Assembly (NCBI RefSeq): GCF_900090235.1
Contig: NZ_LT607750.1
Span: 5,695,001-5,759,000, forward strand
Source of the DNA: Micromonospora echinaurantiaca
Lineage (GTDB): Bacteria; Actinomycetota; Actinomycetes; Mycobacteriales; Micromonosporaceae
Reading direction: 5' to 3'
DNA length: 64,000 nt
This document shows, piece by piece, positions 53,746 to 61,616 of the stretch (its first letter is position 1; the number at the start of each line of letters is the position of its first letter). The position numbers and the translations under genes were made by a program. The notes beneath the pieces were generated by a model that saw only the letters and a list, made by a program, of their open reading frames with translations, did no database searches and was not told the origin of the DNA.

Positions 53746-55032
53746 TCAGACCTGCCGGAGCTCGGCCGGACCGGACTCGATCCCAGCGGGTGGCAGTGTC
53801 GCCAGGAGGTCGTCCGGTGGACGGGCGGGCAGCCGCAGGGTGAACGTCGACCCACCACCAAGAGTGCTCGCCACCTCGACCCGTCCGCCATGGTTGCTCG
53901 CGATGTGTTTGACGATGGCCAGCCCGAGGCCGGTCCCGCCGGTGTCCCGGGAGCGCGCCTGGTCGGCCCGGTAGAACCGCTCGAAGATCCGGTCGACGTC
54001 GGTCGGCGCGATCCCGATCCCCTGGTCGGTGACGGCGATCTCGACGTGCTCGTCGTCGGCCCGGGTGGCGATCCGCACCGTGGTGTCCTCGCCCGAGTAG
54101 TTGATGGCGTTCTCCACCAGGTTCGACACGGCGGTGGCGAGTTGGGTGTCGCTGCCGTACACGGTCAGGCCGCGCTCGCCGGTGACCTCCACCTCGATCC
54201 GCCGGGCGGCGGCGCTGGTCCGGGTGCGGTCGACCACCTCGGCGACCACCCAGTCCACCGCGACCGGCTCCGGCGGCGGCTGCGGCTCGGCGCCCTGCAA
54301 CCGGGTCAGCTCCAGCAGTTCCTGCACCAGCCGGCCGAGCCGGGTCGACTCGTGCTGGATGCGCTCGGCGAAGCGCCGGGCGGCGACCAGGTCCTCGGAC
54401 AGGTCCGGCGCCGCCGCGCCGGCCGGCTCGGTGGCGTCCAGCAGCGCCTCGGCGAGCAGTTGCAGGGCGCCGATCGGCGTCTTCAGCTCGTGGCTGACGT
54501 TCGCCACGAAGTCCCGCCGCACCCGGGCCAGCCGGTGCGACTCGGTCACGTCCACCGCTTCCACGGCGACGTGCCCGCCACCGATCGCCATCGCCCGCAG
54601 GTGCACCCCGAGCGGGTTCTCCCCGGCGGAGTCGCGGCCCCGCGGCAGGTCCAGTTCGATCTCGCGCCGCACGCCGGTGCGGCGCACCTGGCCGGCGAGC
54701 GTACGGATCAACGGGTGGGCGGCGATCGAACCGGGCGTCGGGCCGGTGCGGAGCAGCCCCATCGCCCGGGCGGCCGGGTTGACCCGGACCGGCTGGTCGT
54801 CGGCGTCCAGCACCACCACGCCGGCGCGGAGCGAGTCGATCGTCCGGCGGCCGAGCCCCGCCTGCTGGTCGTCTGGTATCGCGAGCCTCCCCATGCCGAG
54901 ACGGCGGCCGGACCGGCCCGCCGCCGAGGTGACCCGGGCGCGGACCGCCGGGACCAACGCGACCAGCAGCAACCCGGCGGCCAGCCCGGCCACCAGGCCC
55001 ACGACCACACCGACGGTCACCGCCCACTCCAC
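53746..55032 (-). CDS. senX3: Phosphate sensor histidine kinase SenX3
   Basis: Sensor kinase of 428 residues. One or two closely spaced N-terminal membrane segments (TVGVVVGLVAGLAAGLLLVALVPAV) with almost no outside loop, a PAS domain (about 60-165), the dimerisation helix with His181 (RRDFVANVSHELKTPIGAL) and HATPase motifs (NLVENAINYSGE, VTDQGIGIAPTD, GGTGLGLAIVKHIASNHGG). In actinobacteria it reads Pst-transporter activity through PhoU, which is encoded divergently here. GTG start. Confidence 0.95.
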   Translation of the reverse strand: MEWAVTVGVVVGLVAGLAAGLLLVALVPAVRARVTSAAGRSGRRLGMGRLAIPDDQQAGLGRRTIDSLRAGVVVLDADDQPVRVNPAARAMGLLRTGPTPGSIAAHPLIRTLAGQVRRTGVRREIELDLPRGRDSAGENPLGVHLRAMAIGGGHVAVEAVDVTESHRLARVRRDFVANVSHELKTPIGALQLLAEALLDATEPAGAAAPDLSEDLVAARRFAERIQHESTRLGRLVQELLELTRLQGAEPQPPPEPVAVDWVVAEVVDRTRTSAAARRIEVEVTGERGLTVYGSDTQLATAVSNLVENAINYSGEDTTVRIATRADDEHVEIAVTDQGIGIAPTDVDRIFERFYRADQARSRDTGGTGLGLAIVKHIASNHGGRVEVASTLGGGSTFTLRLPARPPDDLLATLPPAGIESGPAELRQV

Positions 55033-55052
55033 CCGGCGATCGTAGGGTCATT

Positions 55053-55148
55053 GTTAACCTGGGCATCGCCCATAACAGGACGAACCACCTTCACGTCCGG
55101 GAAAGTTCACCCCCGCGTCCGGCGCCGTTCACCCGGGTTCATCTGCGG
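55053..55148. promoter_or_regulatory. PHO-box-like direct repeats between senX3 and phoU
   Basis: Units resembling the actinobacterial PhoP/RegX3 direct repeat (G[GT]TCAYYYR[GC]G) are GTTCACCCCCG at 55105, GTTCACCCGGG at 55127 and TTCATCTGCGG at 55138, phased at 11-bp multiples, with weaker copies CTTCACGTCCG at 55089 and GTTAACCTGGG near 55053. They sit in the 200-bp divergent region, so RegX3 probably controls both its own operon and phoU. Confidence 0.65.
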
Positions 55149-55232
55149 TCCGCCCGTGCGGCCTAGCGTGGGCGGCACACCTGCCCACCCCGCGCCGGCC
55201 TGGCCGGCGGACACCGATTCCAGGACGTGAGA

Positions 55233-55886
55233 ATGCGCGACGAGTTCCGGGCTGACCTGCAGATCGTCAGCCAACTGCTGGTGGACATGGCGGAGGGGAT
55301 CCGGGCCGCGATGCGGCAGGCCACCCGCGCCCTGCTCACCGCGGACCGCCGGGCCGCGGAGACGGTGATCGAGCGGGACGCCGAGATCGACGACCTCTAC
55401 CGGCACGTCGAGGAGCGGGTCTGCGACCTGCTCGCCCGGCAGGCGCCGGTCGCCTCCGACCTGCGCGCCATGATCACGGCGCTGCACGTCGCGGCCGACC
55501 TGGAGCGGATGGGTGACCTGGCCGACCACGTGGCGAAGACCGCGCTGCGGCGGCACCCGTCGCCGGCCGTGCCGGCCGAGCTGCGGCCGATCTTCACCGA
55601 CATGGCCGCGATCGCCGACCGGATGGCCGAGAAGATCGCGTCGGTGCTGGCCAAGCCCGACGTGGCGGTCGCCGCCGAACTGGACCGCGTCGACGACGCC
55701 ATGGACGACCTGCACCGCAGCCTGTTCGCGGTGCTGCTCGGCGAGGACTGGCCGTACGGGGTGGAGACCGCGATCGACGCCACCCTGCTCGGCCGCTTCT
55801 ACGAGCGGTTCGCCGACCACGCGGTGAACACCGCCGAGCACGTGATCTACCTGATCACCGGGGAGACCACACCCCCGGCCAACTGA
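55233..55886 (+). CDS. phoU: Phosphate signalling protein PhoU
   Basis: Two-repeat PhoU protein of 217 residues made of six helices. Repeat 1 contains RQATRALLTADRRAAETVIERDAEIDDLYRHVEERV and LLARQAPVASDLRAMITALHVAADLERMGDLADHVAK; repeat 2 ends GRFYERFADHAVNTAEHVIYLITGE, with the metal-binding ERxxDH-type motifs. It relays phosphate status from the Pst transporter to SenX3 and represses the response when phosphate is ample. ATG at 55233 with AGGA upstream; GTG at 55227 is an alternative. Confidence 0.95.
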   Translation: MRDEFRADLQIVSQLLVDMAEGIRAAMRQATRALLTADRRAAETVIERDAEIDDLYRHVEERVCDLLARQAPVASDLRAMITALHVAADLERMGDLADHVAKTALRRHPSPAVPAELRPIFTDMAAIADRMAEKIASVLAKPDVAVAAELDRVDDAMDDLHRSLFAVLLGEDWPYGVETAIDATLLGRFYERFADHAVNTAEHVIYLITGETTPPAN

Positions 55887-55897
55887 GCCGCCGCCCG

Positions 55898-55923
55898 GGG
55901 CCCCGGCCAGCCGGCCGGGGCCC
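55898..55923. terminator. Hairpin between phoU and gpmA
   Basis: GGGCCCCGGCC / GGCCGGGGCCC, an 11-bp perfect stem with a 4-nt loop, between the convergent phoU (+) and gpmA (-) stop codons. Suitable as a bidirectional terminator. Confidence 0.65.
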
Positions 55924-55931
55924 GGTCGCGT

Positions 55932-56699
55932 TCAGCGGCCCTGGTTCGCCACCGCGGCGGCGGCCTCCTTGGCGGCGGCCGGGTCGAGGTAGGTGCCGCC
56001 CAGGGTGTGCGGGCGCAGGTGCGCGTCGAGGTCGTAGCGCAGCGGGATGCCGGTCGGGATGTTCAGCTTGGCGATCGCCTCGTCGGAGATCTGGTCCAGG
56101 TGCTTGACCAGGGCGCGCAGCGAGTTGCCGTGCGCGGCCACCAGCACCGTACGGCCGGCCAGGATGTCCGGCACGATCGAGTCGTACCAGTAGGGCAGCA
56201 TTCGCTCGACGACGTCCTTCAGGCACTCGGTACGCGGCATCAGCTCGCTCGGCAGCAGCGCGTACCGCGGGTCGCCGACCTGGGACCACTCGTCGCCGTC
56301 CGCGATCGGCGGCGGCGGGGTGTCGTACGAGCGACGCCAGAGCATGAACTGCTCCTCGCCGTACTCGTCCAGCGTCTGCTTCTTGTTCTTGCCCTGCAGC
56401 GCGCCGTAGTGGCGCTCGTTGAGCCGCCAGGACCGGCGGACCGCGATCCAGTGCCGGTCCGCGGCGTTCAGCGCCAGCTCGGCGGTACGGGTCGCGCGGC
56501 GCAGCACGCTGGTGTGCACCACGTCCGGCAGCAGGTCGTGCTCGCGCAGCAGCTCGCCGCCGCGGCGCGCCTCGTTCTCGCCCTTCTCGGTGAGGTCGAC
56601 GTCGACCCAGCCGGTGAAGAGGTTCTTGGCGTTCCAGTCGCTCTCGCCGTGCCGCAGCAGGACCAGCGTCCCGACGGTGGGCCCCTCGCTCGCAGTCAT
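55932..56699 (-). CDS. gpmA: 2,3-bisphosphoglycerate-dependent phosphoglycerate mutase
   Basis: Glycolytic enzyme interconverting 3- and 2-phosphoglycerate, 255 residues, histidine phosphatase superfamily. The phospho-acceptor His is in [20 protein letters not shown]; other motifs are [33 protein letters not shown], and [16 protein letters not shown] with the second catalytic His. ATG at 56699 yields the usual N-terminus; the in-frame extension to 56783 is rejected. Location beside phoU and near mshA is typical for actinobacteria. Confidence 0.97.
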   Translation of the reverse strand: MTASEGPTVGTLVLLRHGESDWNAKNLFTGWVDVDLTEKGENEARRGGELLREHDLLPDVVHTSVLRRATRTAELALNAADRHWIAVRRSWRLNERHYGALQGKNKKQTLDEYGEEQFMLWRRSYDTPPPPIADGDEWSQVGDPRYALLPSELMPRTECLKDVVERMLPYWYDSIVPDILAGRTVLVAAHGNSLRALVKHLDQISDEAIAKLNIPTGIPLRYDLDAHLRPHTLGGTYLDPAAAKEAAAAVANQGR

Positions 56700-56850
56700 G
56701 CGGATCATCCTGCCGTACCCGGCGGTCGGACACGCGGCGAGCGGTCGTGACGACCACCACGTGGAAAAGCCGATGACCGGCAAACCGGCCCGGCACTAGG
56801 TTGTAAGGCGCTTGTGATTGATCGGTCATTACCGGGGGCGGGGGCGGCAG

Positions 56851-58275
56851 ATGCGGACGGTGCGGGGCTGGTTCAGGGACACGGCGGGCGGACTGCCGGC
56901 GCGGTTCTGGTACCTCTGGACCGGCACCCTGATCAACCGGCTCGGCTCGTTCGTGCTGGTGTTCCTGGCCATCTACCTCACCCAGGAGCGCGGCTTCTCC
57001 GCCTCGCAGGCCGGCCTGGTGATCGGCCTCTGGGGCGTCGGCGGCGCGGTCGGCACCACCGTCGGTGGCACGCTGACCGACCGCTGGGGTCGCCGGCCCA
57101 CCCTGTTCACCGCGCACCTGGGCGCGGCCGCCATGATGCTCACCCTCGGCCTCGCCCGGGACCTGTGGGCGGTGGCGCTCGGCGCCCTGCTGCTCGGCAT
57201 GTTCGCCGAGGCGGCCCGGCCGGCGTTCGGCGCCATGATGATCGACGTGGTGCCAGCCAAGGACCGGCTGCGGGCCTTCTCGCTGAACTACTGGGCGATC
57301 AACCTCGGCTTCGCCTGCGCGGCGGTGCTCGCCGGCCTCGCCGCCCAGGCCGACTACCTGCTGCTCTTCGTGGTCGACGCGGCCACCATGCTGGTCACCG
57401 CGCTGATCATCTTCATCAAGGTCGGCGAGACCCGGACCGCGGTCACCGTGGCGCCGGGACAGGCCAAGGGCGAGCCGCCGGCCGGGGCGCTACGCACCAT
57501 CCTGACCGACCGGGTCTTCCTGGGCTTCGTGGCGTTGAACCTGCTCTCCGCGCTGGTCTTCCTCCAGCACATCTCGATGCTGCCGATCGCGATGGGTGAC
57601 TCGGGCCTGACCCCCGCCACCTACGGCTCGGTGATCGCGCTCAACGGCGTGCTGATCGTGGTGGGGCAGCTCTTCGTACCCCGGCTGATCCGGGGCCGGA
57701 GCAGGTCGCACGTGCTCGCCCTGGCCTCGGTGGTGATGGGCGTCGGCTTCGGGCTGACCGCGTTCGCGGACGCCGCCTGGTTCTACGGGATCACCGTGCT
57801 GATCTGGACGCTCGGCGAGATGCTCAACTCGCCGTCCAACGCCACCCTCATCGCCGAACTCTCCCCCGCCGAGCTGCGCGGTCGCTACCAGGGCGTCTTC
57901 TCGCTCTCCTGGCAGGTGGCCGGCGCTGTGGCACCGATCCTCGGCGGCCTGGTCCGCGAGCAGGCCGGCAACGGCGCGCTCTGGCTCGGCTGCGCGGCGA
58001 TCGGCGCCGTGACGGCGGTCGCCCACCTGGTCTCCGGGCCGGCTCGGGAGCGGCGCGCCGTGGCGCTGCGGGCGGCCACCGAGCCGGTCGTGCCGGTCAC
58101 CGCCACCCGGACGCCGGCGCCCGAGGCGGCCGAGGCGGCGGCCACCGCCCCCGCCCTGCCGGTCCGGTCGGGTGCGGATGCCGCGCCGCCGGCCGCCGAC
58201 AGCGACGGGGTGGACGGGTCGGCGGCGGGCGGCCCCGGCCGGCCCCGGTCGACCGAGTCCGCCGGGGCACGGTGA
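56851..58275 (+). CDS. MFS transporter (drug/metabolite exporter), copy 1
   Basis: Twelve-segment major facilitator of 474 residues. N-half: GLPARFWYLWTGTLINRLGSFVLVFLAIYLTQ, LTDRWGRRPTLFTAHL (the D-R-x-G-R-R loop 2-3 motif). The central loop (~205-230) is short, VGETRTAVTVAPGQAKGEPP; the C-half begins ILTDRVFLGFVALNLLSALVFLQ. A disordered Ala/Pro-rich cytoplasmic tail of ~75 residues ends it. ATG at 56851 is preferred over 56818 because the next copy starts equivalently. Substrate unknown. Paralogue of the next gene. Confidence 0.92.
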   Translation: MRTVRGWFRDTAGGLPARFWYLWTGTLINRLGSFVLVFLAIYLTQERGFSASQAGLVIGLWGVGGAVGTTVGGTLTDRWGRRPTLFTAHLGAAAMMLTLGLARDLWAVALGALLLGMFAEAARPAFGAMMIDVVPAKDRLRAFSLNYWAINLGFACAAVLAGLAAQADYLLLFVVDAATMLVTALIIFIKVGETRTAVTVAPGQAKGEPPAGALRTILTDRVFLGFVALNLLSALVFLQHISMLPIAMGDSGLTPATYGSVIALNGVLIVVGQLFVPRLIRGRSRSHVLALASVVMGVGFGLTAFADAAWFYGITVLIWTLGEMLNSPSNATLIAELSPAELRGRYQGVFSLSWQVAGAVAPILGGLVREQAGNGALWLGCAAIGAVTAVAHLVSGPARERRAVALRAATEPVVPVTATRTPAPEAAEAAATAPALPVRSGADAAPPAADSDGVDGSAAGGPGRPRSTESAGAR

Positions 58276-58325
58276 CCAGCGACACGTGGCGCCCGGCGGC
58301 CGGGCTCCCTACGGTCTGGATGAAA

Positions 58326-58349
58326 CTGTTAGTTAACTGAACTGTTCGG
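58326..58349. promoter_or_regulatory. AT-rich repeats before the second MFS gene
   Basis: The 81-bp gap between the MFS genes contains AACTGTT twice (58324-58330 and 58340-58346) around the palindrome AGTTAACT (58331-58338), just before the GGAGG at 58348. This is a candidate operator/promoter for the second exporter; the regulator is unknown. Confidence 0.35.
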
Positions 58350-58356
58350 AGGACGC

Positions 58357-59733
58357 GTGCGGCCCCTACGGCGCTGGCTGGACTACACCGCCGGCGGTCT
58401 GCCCGCCACCTTCTGGTACCTCTGGGCCGGGTTGCTGATCAATCGGGCCGGCGCGTTCGCGATGCTCTTCCTGTCGCTCTACCTGACCTCGGCGCGGAGC
58501 GCGAGCGAGGCGGTGGCCGGCGCGGTGGTCGGAGCGTACGGGGCCGGCGGGGCGGCCGGGGTGCTGCTCGGCGGGGTGCTCGCCGACCGGTGGGGCCGCC
58601 GGTCCACGCTGCTCGCGGCCCACCTGGTCACCGCCGCCCTGATGGTCGCGCTGGCGTTCAGCCGGCACCTGGTGGTGATCGCGGTGCTCGCCGCGCTGGT
58701 CGGCGTCGTCCACTCGATGCCCAGCCCGGCGTTCGTCGCGGCGATCGTCGACGTGGTGCCCGAGCAGCGCCGCTCGCGCGCCTTCAACCTCCAGTTCTGG
58801 GCGTTCAACCTGGGCATGGCGGTGGCCTCGCTGCTGGCCGGCGTGCTCGCCGAGGCGAGCTTCGTCGCGCTGTTCCTGGTCGACGCGGCGGCCACCCTGC
58901 TGGCCGCGGCGGTGATCGCCTGGAAGGTGCCGGAGACCCTGCCGAGTCGCAGCCCCCGCCACGCTCCGATCTTGGACAGTTTCCGTTCCACCCGAACGGA
59001 AACTGTCCAAGATCCAGGCGATGGAGCCCCGGCAACGACGGCCGGCCGGGGCCGGGTCGGCCCGGACGGCGGGCCGGTGCGGCCGGGCGGGCGCTCCCGT
59101 CGGCCCGGGCTGCACACCGCGCTGACCGACCGGGTCTTCCTGGTCTTCGTGGGCCTGACCTTCGTGCTGGCCGTACTGACCCTGCAGACCTCGACCATCA
59201 TGCCGCTGGCCATGCGGACGGACGGGCTCAGCCCGTCCGCGTACGGCGTGGTGGTGGCGCTCGGCGGAGTGCTGATCGTGCTCGGCCAGCTCTTCGTGCC
59301 CCGGTTGATCGAGCGGCACCGCAAGGACCACGTGCTGGCCGTCTCCACCGGGCTGCTCGCGCTCGGCTTCGGCGCCCTCGCGTACGCCGACGACCTGCCG
59401 GTCTACCTGGGCGCCGCGGTGGTCTGGACGGTGGGCTCGATGCTCGCCGCGCCGCCGAACGCGCAGATCAACGCCGACCTCGCCCCACCTGAGCTGCGGG
59501 CCCGCTACCAGTCGGTCTTCTACCTGGCCTTCCCGGCCGCGTCCTTCGTGGCGCCCACCCTCGGCGGGGTGAGCCTGCAGTACCTCGGCGAGCGGCACTG
59601 GCTGATCGTGGGCGGGCTGGGACTGCTGGCCGCCGCCGGACACCTCTGGGCCGGGCCGCCTCGGGAGCGGCGGGTGGCCGCGCTTCGCCGGGCCGCCGCC
59701 GAGCGCCCCGAGCCGGCACTCACCGGCCGCTGA
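58357..59733 (+). CDS. MFS transporter, copy 2, with a hairpin element in its central loop
   Basis: Twelve-segment major facilitator of 458 residues, clearly paralogous to copy 1 (GLPATFWYLWAGLLINRAGAF, LADRWGRRSTLLAAHL, TALTDRVFLVFVGLTFVLAVLTLQ, VVALGGVLIVLGQLFVPRLI). The loop between the halves is ~40 residues longer than in copy 1 and includes ILDSFRSTRTETVQD, encoded by a perfect DNA inverted repeat (58968-59014). The reading frame is intact, so the element has been accepted in a permissive cytoplasmic loop. GTG at 58357 with GGAGG upstream. Substrate unknown. Confidence 0.92.
   Translation: MRPLRRWLDYTAGGLPATFWYLWAGLLINRAGAFAMLFLSLYLTSARSASEAVAGAVVGAYGAGGAAGVLLGGVLADRWGRRSTLLAAHLVTAALMVALAFSRHLVVIAVLAALVGVVHSMPSPAFVAAIVDVVPEQRRSRAFNLQFWAFNLGMAVASLLAGVLAEASFVALFLVDAAATLLAAAVIAWKVPETLPSRSPRHAPILDSFRSTRTETVQDPGDGAPATTAGRGRVGPDGGPVRPGGRSRRPGLHTALTDRVFLVFVGLTFVLAVLTLQTSTIMPLAMRTDGLSPSAYGVVVALGGVLIVLGQLFVPRLIERHRKDHVLAVSTGLLALGFGALAYADDLPVYLGAAVVWTVGSMLAAPPNAQINADLAPPELRARYQSVFYLAFPAASFVAPTLGGVSLQYLGERHWLIVGGLGLLAAAGHLWAGPPRERRVAALRRAAAERPEPALTGR
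58968..59014. repeat. Palindromic GATC-type element inside a coding sequence
   Basis: Perfect 21-bp inverted repeat (58968-58988 and 58994-59014) with a 5-nt loop; arms begin GATCTTGGACAG. The same stem start (GATCWWG) occurs in the intergenic hairpins at 8.6, 14.9 and 23.3 kb. Here it is 47 bp within an MFS gene. The RNA hairpin would be very stable and must be unwound by the ribosome. Confidence 0.85.
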
Positions 59734-59823
59734 CCGCCGCGCCGGTCGGTGGCTGGCCGATCCGACTTTCGCACCGCCGACCCGGGTCCCCTTCCGGACA
59801 CACGACCCGTACAGACGCGAAGC

Positions 59824-59850
59824 GCCCGTCACGACCCAGTCGTGACGGGC
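59824..59850 (+). terminator. Hairpin downstream of the MFS genes
   Basis: GCCCGTCACGAC / GTCGTGACGGGC, a perfect 12-bp stem with a 3-nt loop, 90 bp after the stop codon at 59733. Probable terminator for the MFS pair. Confidence 0.65.
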
Positions 59851-60227
59851 ACCCGCACCGTATGACCGGCGGCGGCGGGCGGCACTCACCCCCGTAAGCG
59901 TCGCCCGCTCGCGCCGCCGGTCCAAACGAGTGGACACCGTCCCCCAACGATGTTGCTCCACTCGTCCCCTGCGCCTCGCCCGGTGCACGGATCTGATCGA
60001 TCCGCCGCTCCCCCGAACGTTTCCAAGCGTGGCGCGGTGCAATAAAGTTAGTTCGCCCGGTTTACGGATTCAACCCGCTCCGGCTGTCTCGCCGGTCACA
60101 CAGGTCCCGTGGACCGTCTCACCGGGCCTCGTCTGTGGCCAACAGCGCATACCCGTCGGCAATTCCCGCAAACACCCCGGGCCAGCAAATCCGGCCGTCG
60201 TACAGGGCCCCCCGGGCCATGCGTTCC
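59851..60227. other. Convergent intergenic region, no supported gene
   Basis: About 380 bp between the MFS terminator and the 3' end of the histone-like gene. It contains a second inverted repeat, ACGAGTGGA (59926-59934) with TCCACTCGT (59957-59965), and a stretch of lower GC (GCAATAAAGTTAGTT near 60040). Short ORFs on both strands look like chance. A small RNA cannot be excluded. Confidence 0.5.
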
Positions 60228-61535
60228 TCACGCGTCCTCCCGGTCCGGCGACTCGGTCCGGAAGAAGTTGCTCTGCCGGCCGTCGCGCAGCTGCTCCTGG
60301 TAGATCAGGTTCAGCTTGCGCAGGTCGAAGGTGTGGAACCACTCGTCCCAGGTGATCTCGCGGATCCGGCTGCTCTCCCGGTAACCCGGGATGTTGAACG
60401 TCAGCACGCCGGCCCGACCCTCCCGCTCGGTGCCGGCGATGGTGGCCGGCTTCGCGCCCCGTTCCTGGGCCCAGCGCTGGATCACCTCGTGGTTGCTGGT
60501 GACCAGGCTCCGCCCCGGGTGTTCCGGCCGGTCGGCGAGGGACGAGATCACCTGCGACGAGGTGACCGACCGGGAACTGCTCCGCCCGGTACGAACCCCG
60601 CCACCCGCGGTCGGCGCCGGCATCTGCTTCGCCGCCGCCGTGGTCTTCCTGGCCGCGGGCGCCTTCTTCGCGGCCGTGGTGGTCGGCCGCGCCGCCGTCG
60701 TCTTCTTCGCCGCGGTGGTCTTCTTCGCGGCCGGCGCCTTCTTCGCCGCGGTGGTCTTCTTCGCCGCCGGCGCCTTCTTGGCGGGCGCCTTCTTCGCGGG
60801 CGCCTTCTTGGCCGCCGCCGTGGTTCGCCGCGCAGCCGTGGTCTTCTTCGCCGCCGGCGCCTTCTTGGCCGGTGCCTTCTTGGCAGGCGCCTTCTTGGCA
60901 GCCGCCGTGGTCCGCCGCGCCGCCGTGGTCTTCTTCGCCGCGGTGGTCTTCTTCGCCGCCGGCGCCTTCTTGGCGGGTGCCTTCTTCGCGGGCGCCTTCT
61001 TGGCCGCCGCCGTGGTCCGCCGCGCGGTCGTGGTCTTCTTCGCCGCGGTCGCGCCGACCGCCCGCTTCGCGGGCGCCTTCTTCGCCGCCGTGGTCTTCTT
61101 CGCCGCCGGCGCCTTCTTCGCGGCGGTCTTCTTCGCCGCCGCCTTCTTCAGCGCGGCCTTCTTCGCCGGGGCGGTCTTGTTCGCCGGGGCGGCCTTGGCG
61201 CGGGCCGGCGCCGCCTTGCCGGCCGCCTTCTTCGTGGCCGCGGCGCGGCCCGCCGCCGCCCTGGTGCCCGTGGCACGGCCCGCGGGCCCGGTGCTCCGCC
61301 GTCCCGCTCCCCCGGCCGCTCGCAGCGTCCGGACCAGCGTCTTCACCAGTTCCGGCTTGCGCAGTGCGGAAATTCCGGAGACCCCGTGCCGGCGCAGCTG
61401 GCCGCGGAGGTCGTCGACCCGCATCCGGGAGATCTCCGACTCGGAGATCCCCGGGGTGTTCGGGGTCCGGTTGCCCGCCTGCCGTTTCGTCCTGGTCGCA
61501 GTCCCGCCGCGACCTGAGCTGTTCCGCTGAGCCAT
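60228..61535 (-). CDS. Histone H1-like nucleoid protein with SAP/Rho-N-like and conserved C-terminal domains
   Basis: Protein of 435 residues in three parts. Residues ~30-70 (ISESEISRMRVDDLRGQLRRHG, then PELVKTLVRTL) look like a SAP/Rho-N-type nucleic-acid-binding fold. Residues ~95-320 are lysine/alanine/proline/threonine repeats of the type KKAPAKKAPAKKAPAAKKTT, as in histone H1 tails and actinobacterial HupB/H1-like proteins. The C-terminal ~100 residues (VIQRWAQERGAKPATIAGTE, GVLTFNIPGYRESSRIREITWDEWF, LNLIYQEQLRDGRQSNFF) form a conserved small domain found alone in other bacteria. Probably a DNA-compacting or chromosome-associated protein. GC-rich codon repeats make the gene prone to length variation. 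Confidence 0.85.
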   Translation of the reverse strand: MAQRNSSGRGGTATRTKRQAGNRTPNTPGISESEISRMRVDDLRGQLRRHGVSGISALRKPELVKTLVRTLRAAGGAGRRSTGPAGRATGTRAAAGRAAATKKAAGKAAPARAKAAPANKTAPAKKAALKKAAAKKTAAKKAPAAKKTTAAKKAPAKRAVGATAAKKTTTARRTTAAAKKAPAKKAPAKKAPAAKKTTAAKKTTAARRTTAAAKKAPAKKAPAKKAPAAKKTTAARRTTAAAKKAPAKKAPAKKAPAAKKTTAAKKAPAAKKTTAAKKTTAARPTTTAAKKAPAARKTTAAAKQMPAPTAGGGVRTGRSSSRSVTSSQVISSLADRPEHPGRSLVTSNHEVIQRWAQERGAKPATIAGTEREGRAGVLTFNIPGYRESSRIREITWDEWFHTFDLRKLNLIYQEQLRDGRQSNFFRTESPDREDA

Positions 61536-61588
61536 GGGACGCTCACGCTCCCTCGACAGTCCGTCTTCGGCACGCGGCGGGTCCCAAG

Positions 61589-61610
61589 TGCCGCACCGCG
61601 CGGTGCGGCA
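61589..61610. promoter_or_regulatory. Perfect 22-bp palindrome between ybjN and histone-like gene
   Basis: TGCCGCACCGC followed directly by GCGGTGCGGCA. It lies 7 bp after the ybjN stop on the minus strand and 54 bp before the histone-like start. With a CGCG loop it could be a terminator of ybjN; as an uninterrupted palindrome it could equally be an operator for the histone-like gene. Confidence 0.55.
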
Positions 61611-61616
61611 TACCCG

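Noticed and set aside
56818..58275. The MFS pair as an antibiotic-resistance or biosynthetic cluster
   Set aside because: No biosynthetic or resistance gene is adjacent; the neighbours are gpmA, phoU, mshA and other core genes.
60070..60342. A 90-codon minus-strand ORF at the end of the histone-like gene
   Set aside because: Overlaps the real gene's 3' end in another frame, with no ribosome-binding site or recognisable sequence.
60600..61200. The repetitive stretch in the histone-like gene as a DNA minisatellite or CRISPR-like array
   Set aside because: The periodicity follows the KKAPAKK protein repeats with synonymous variation, so it is explained by coding.
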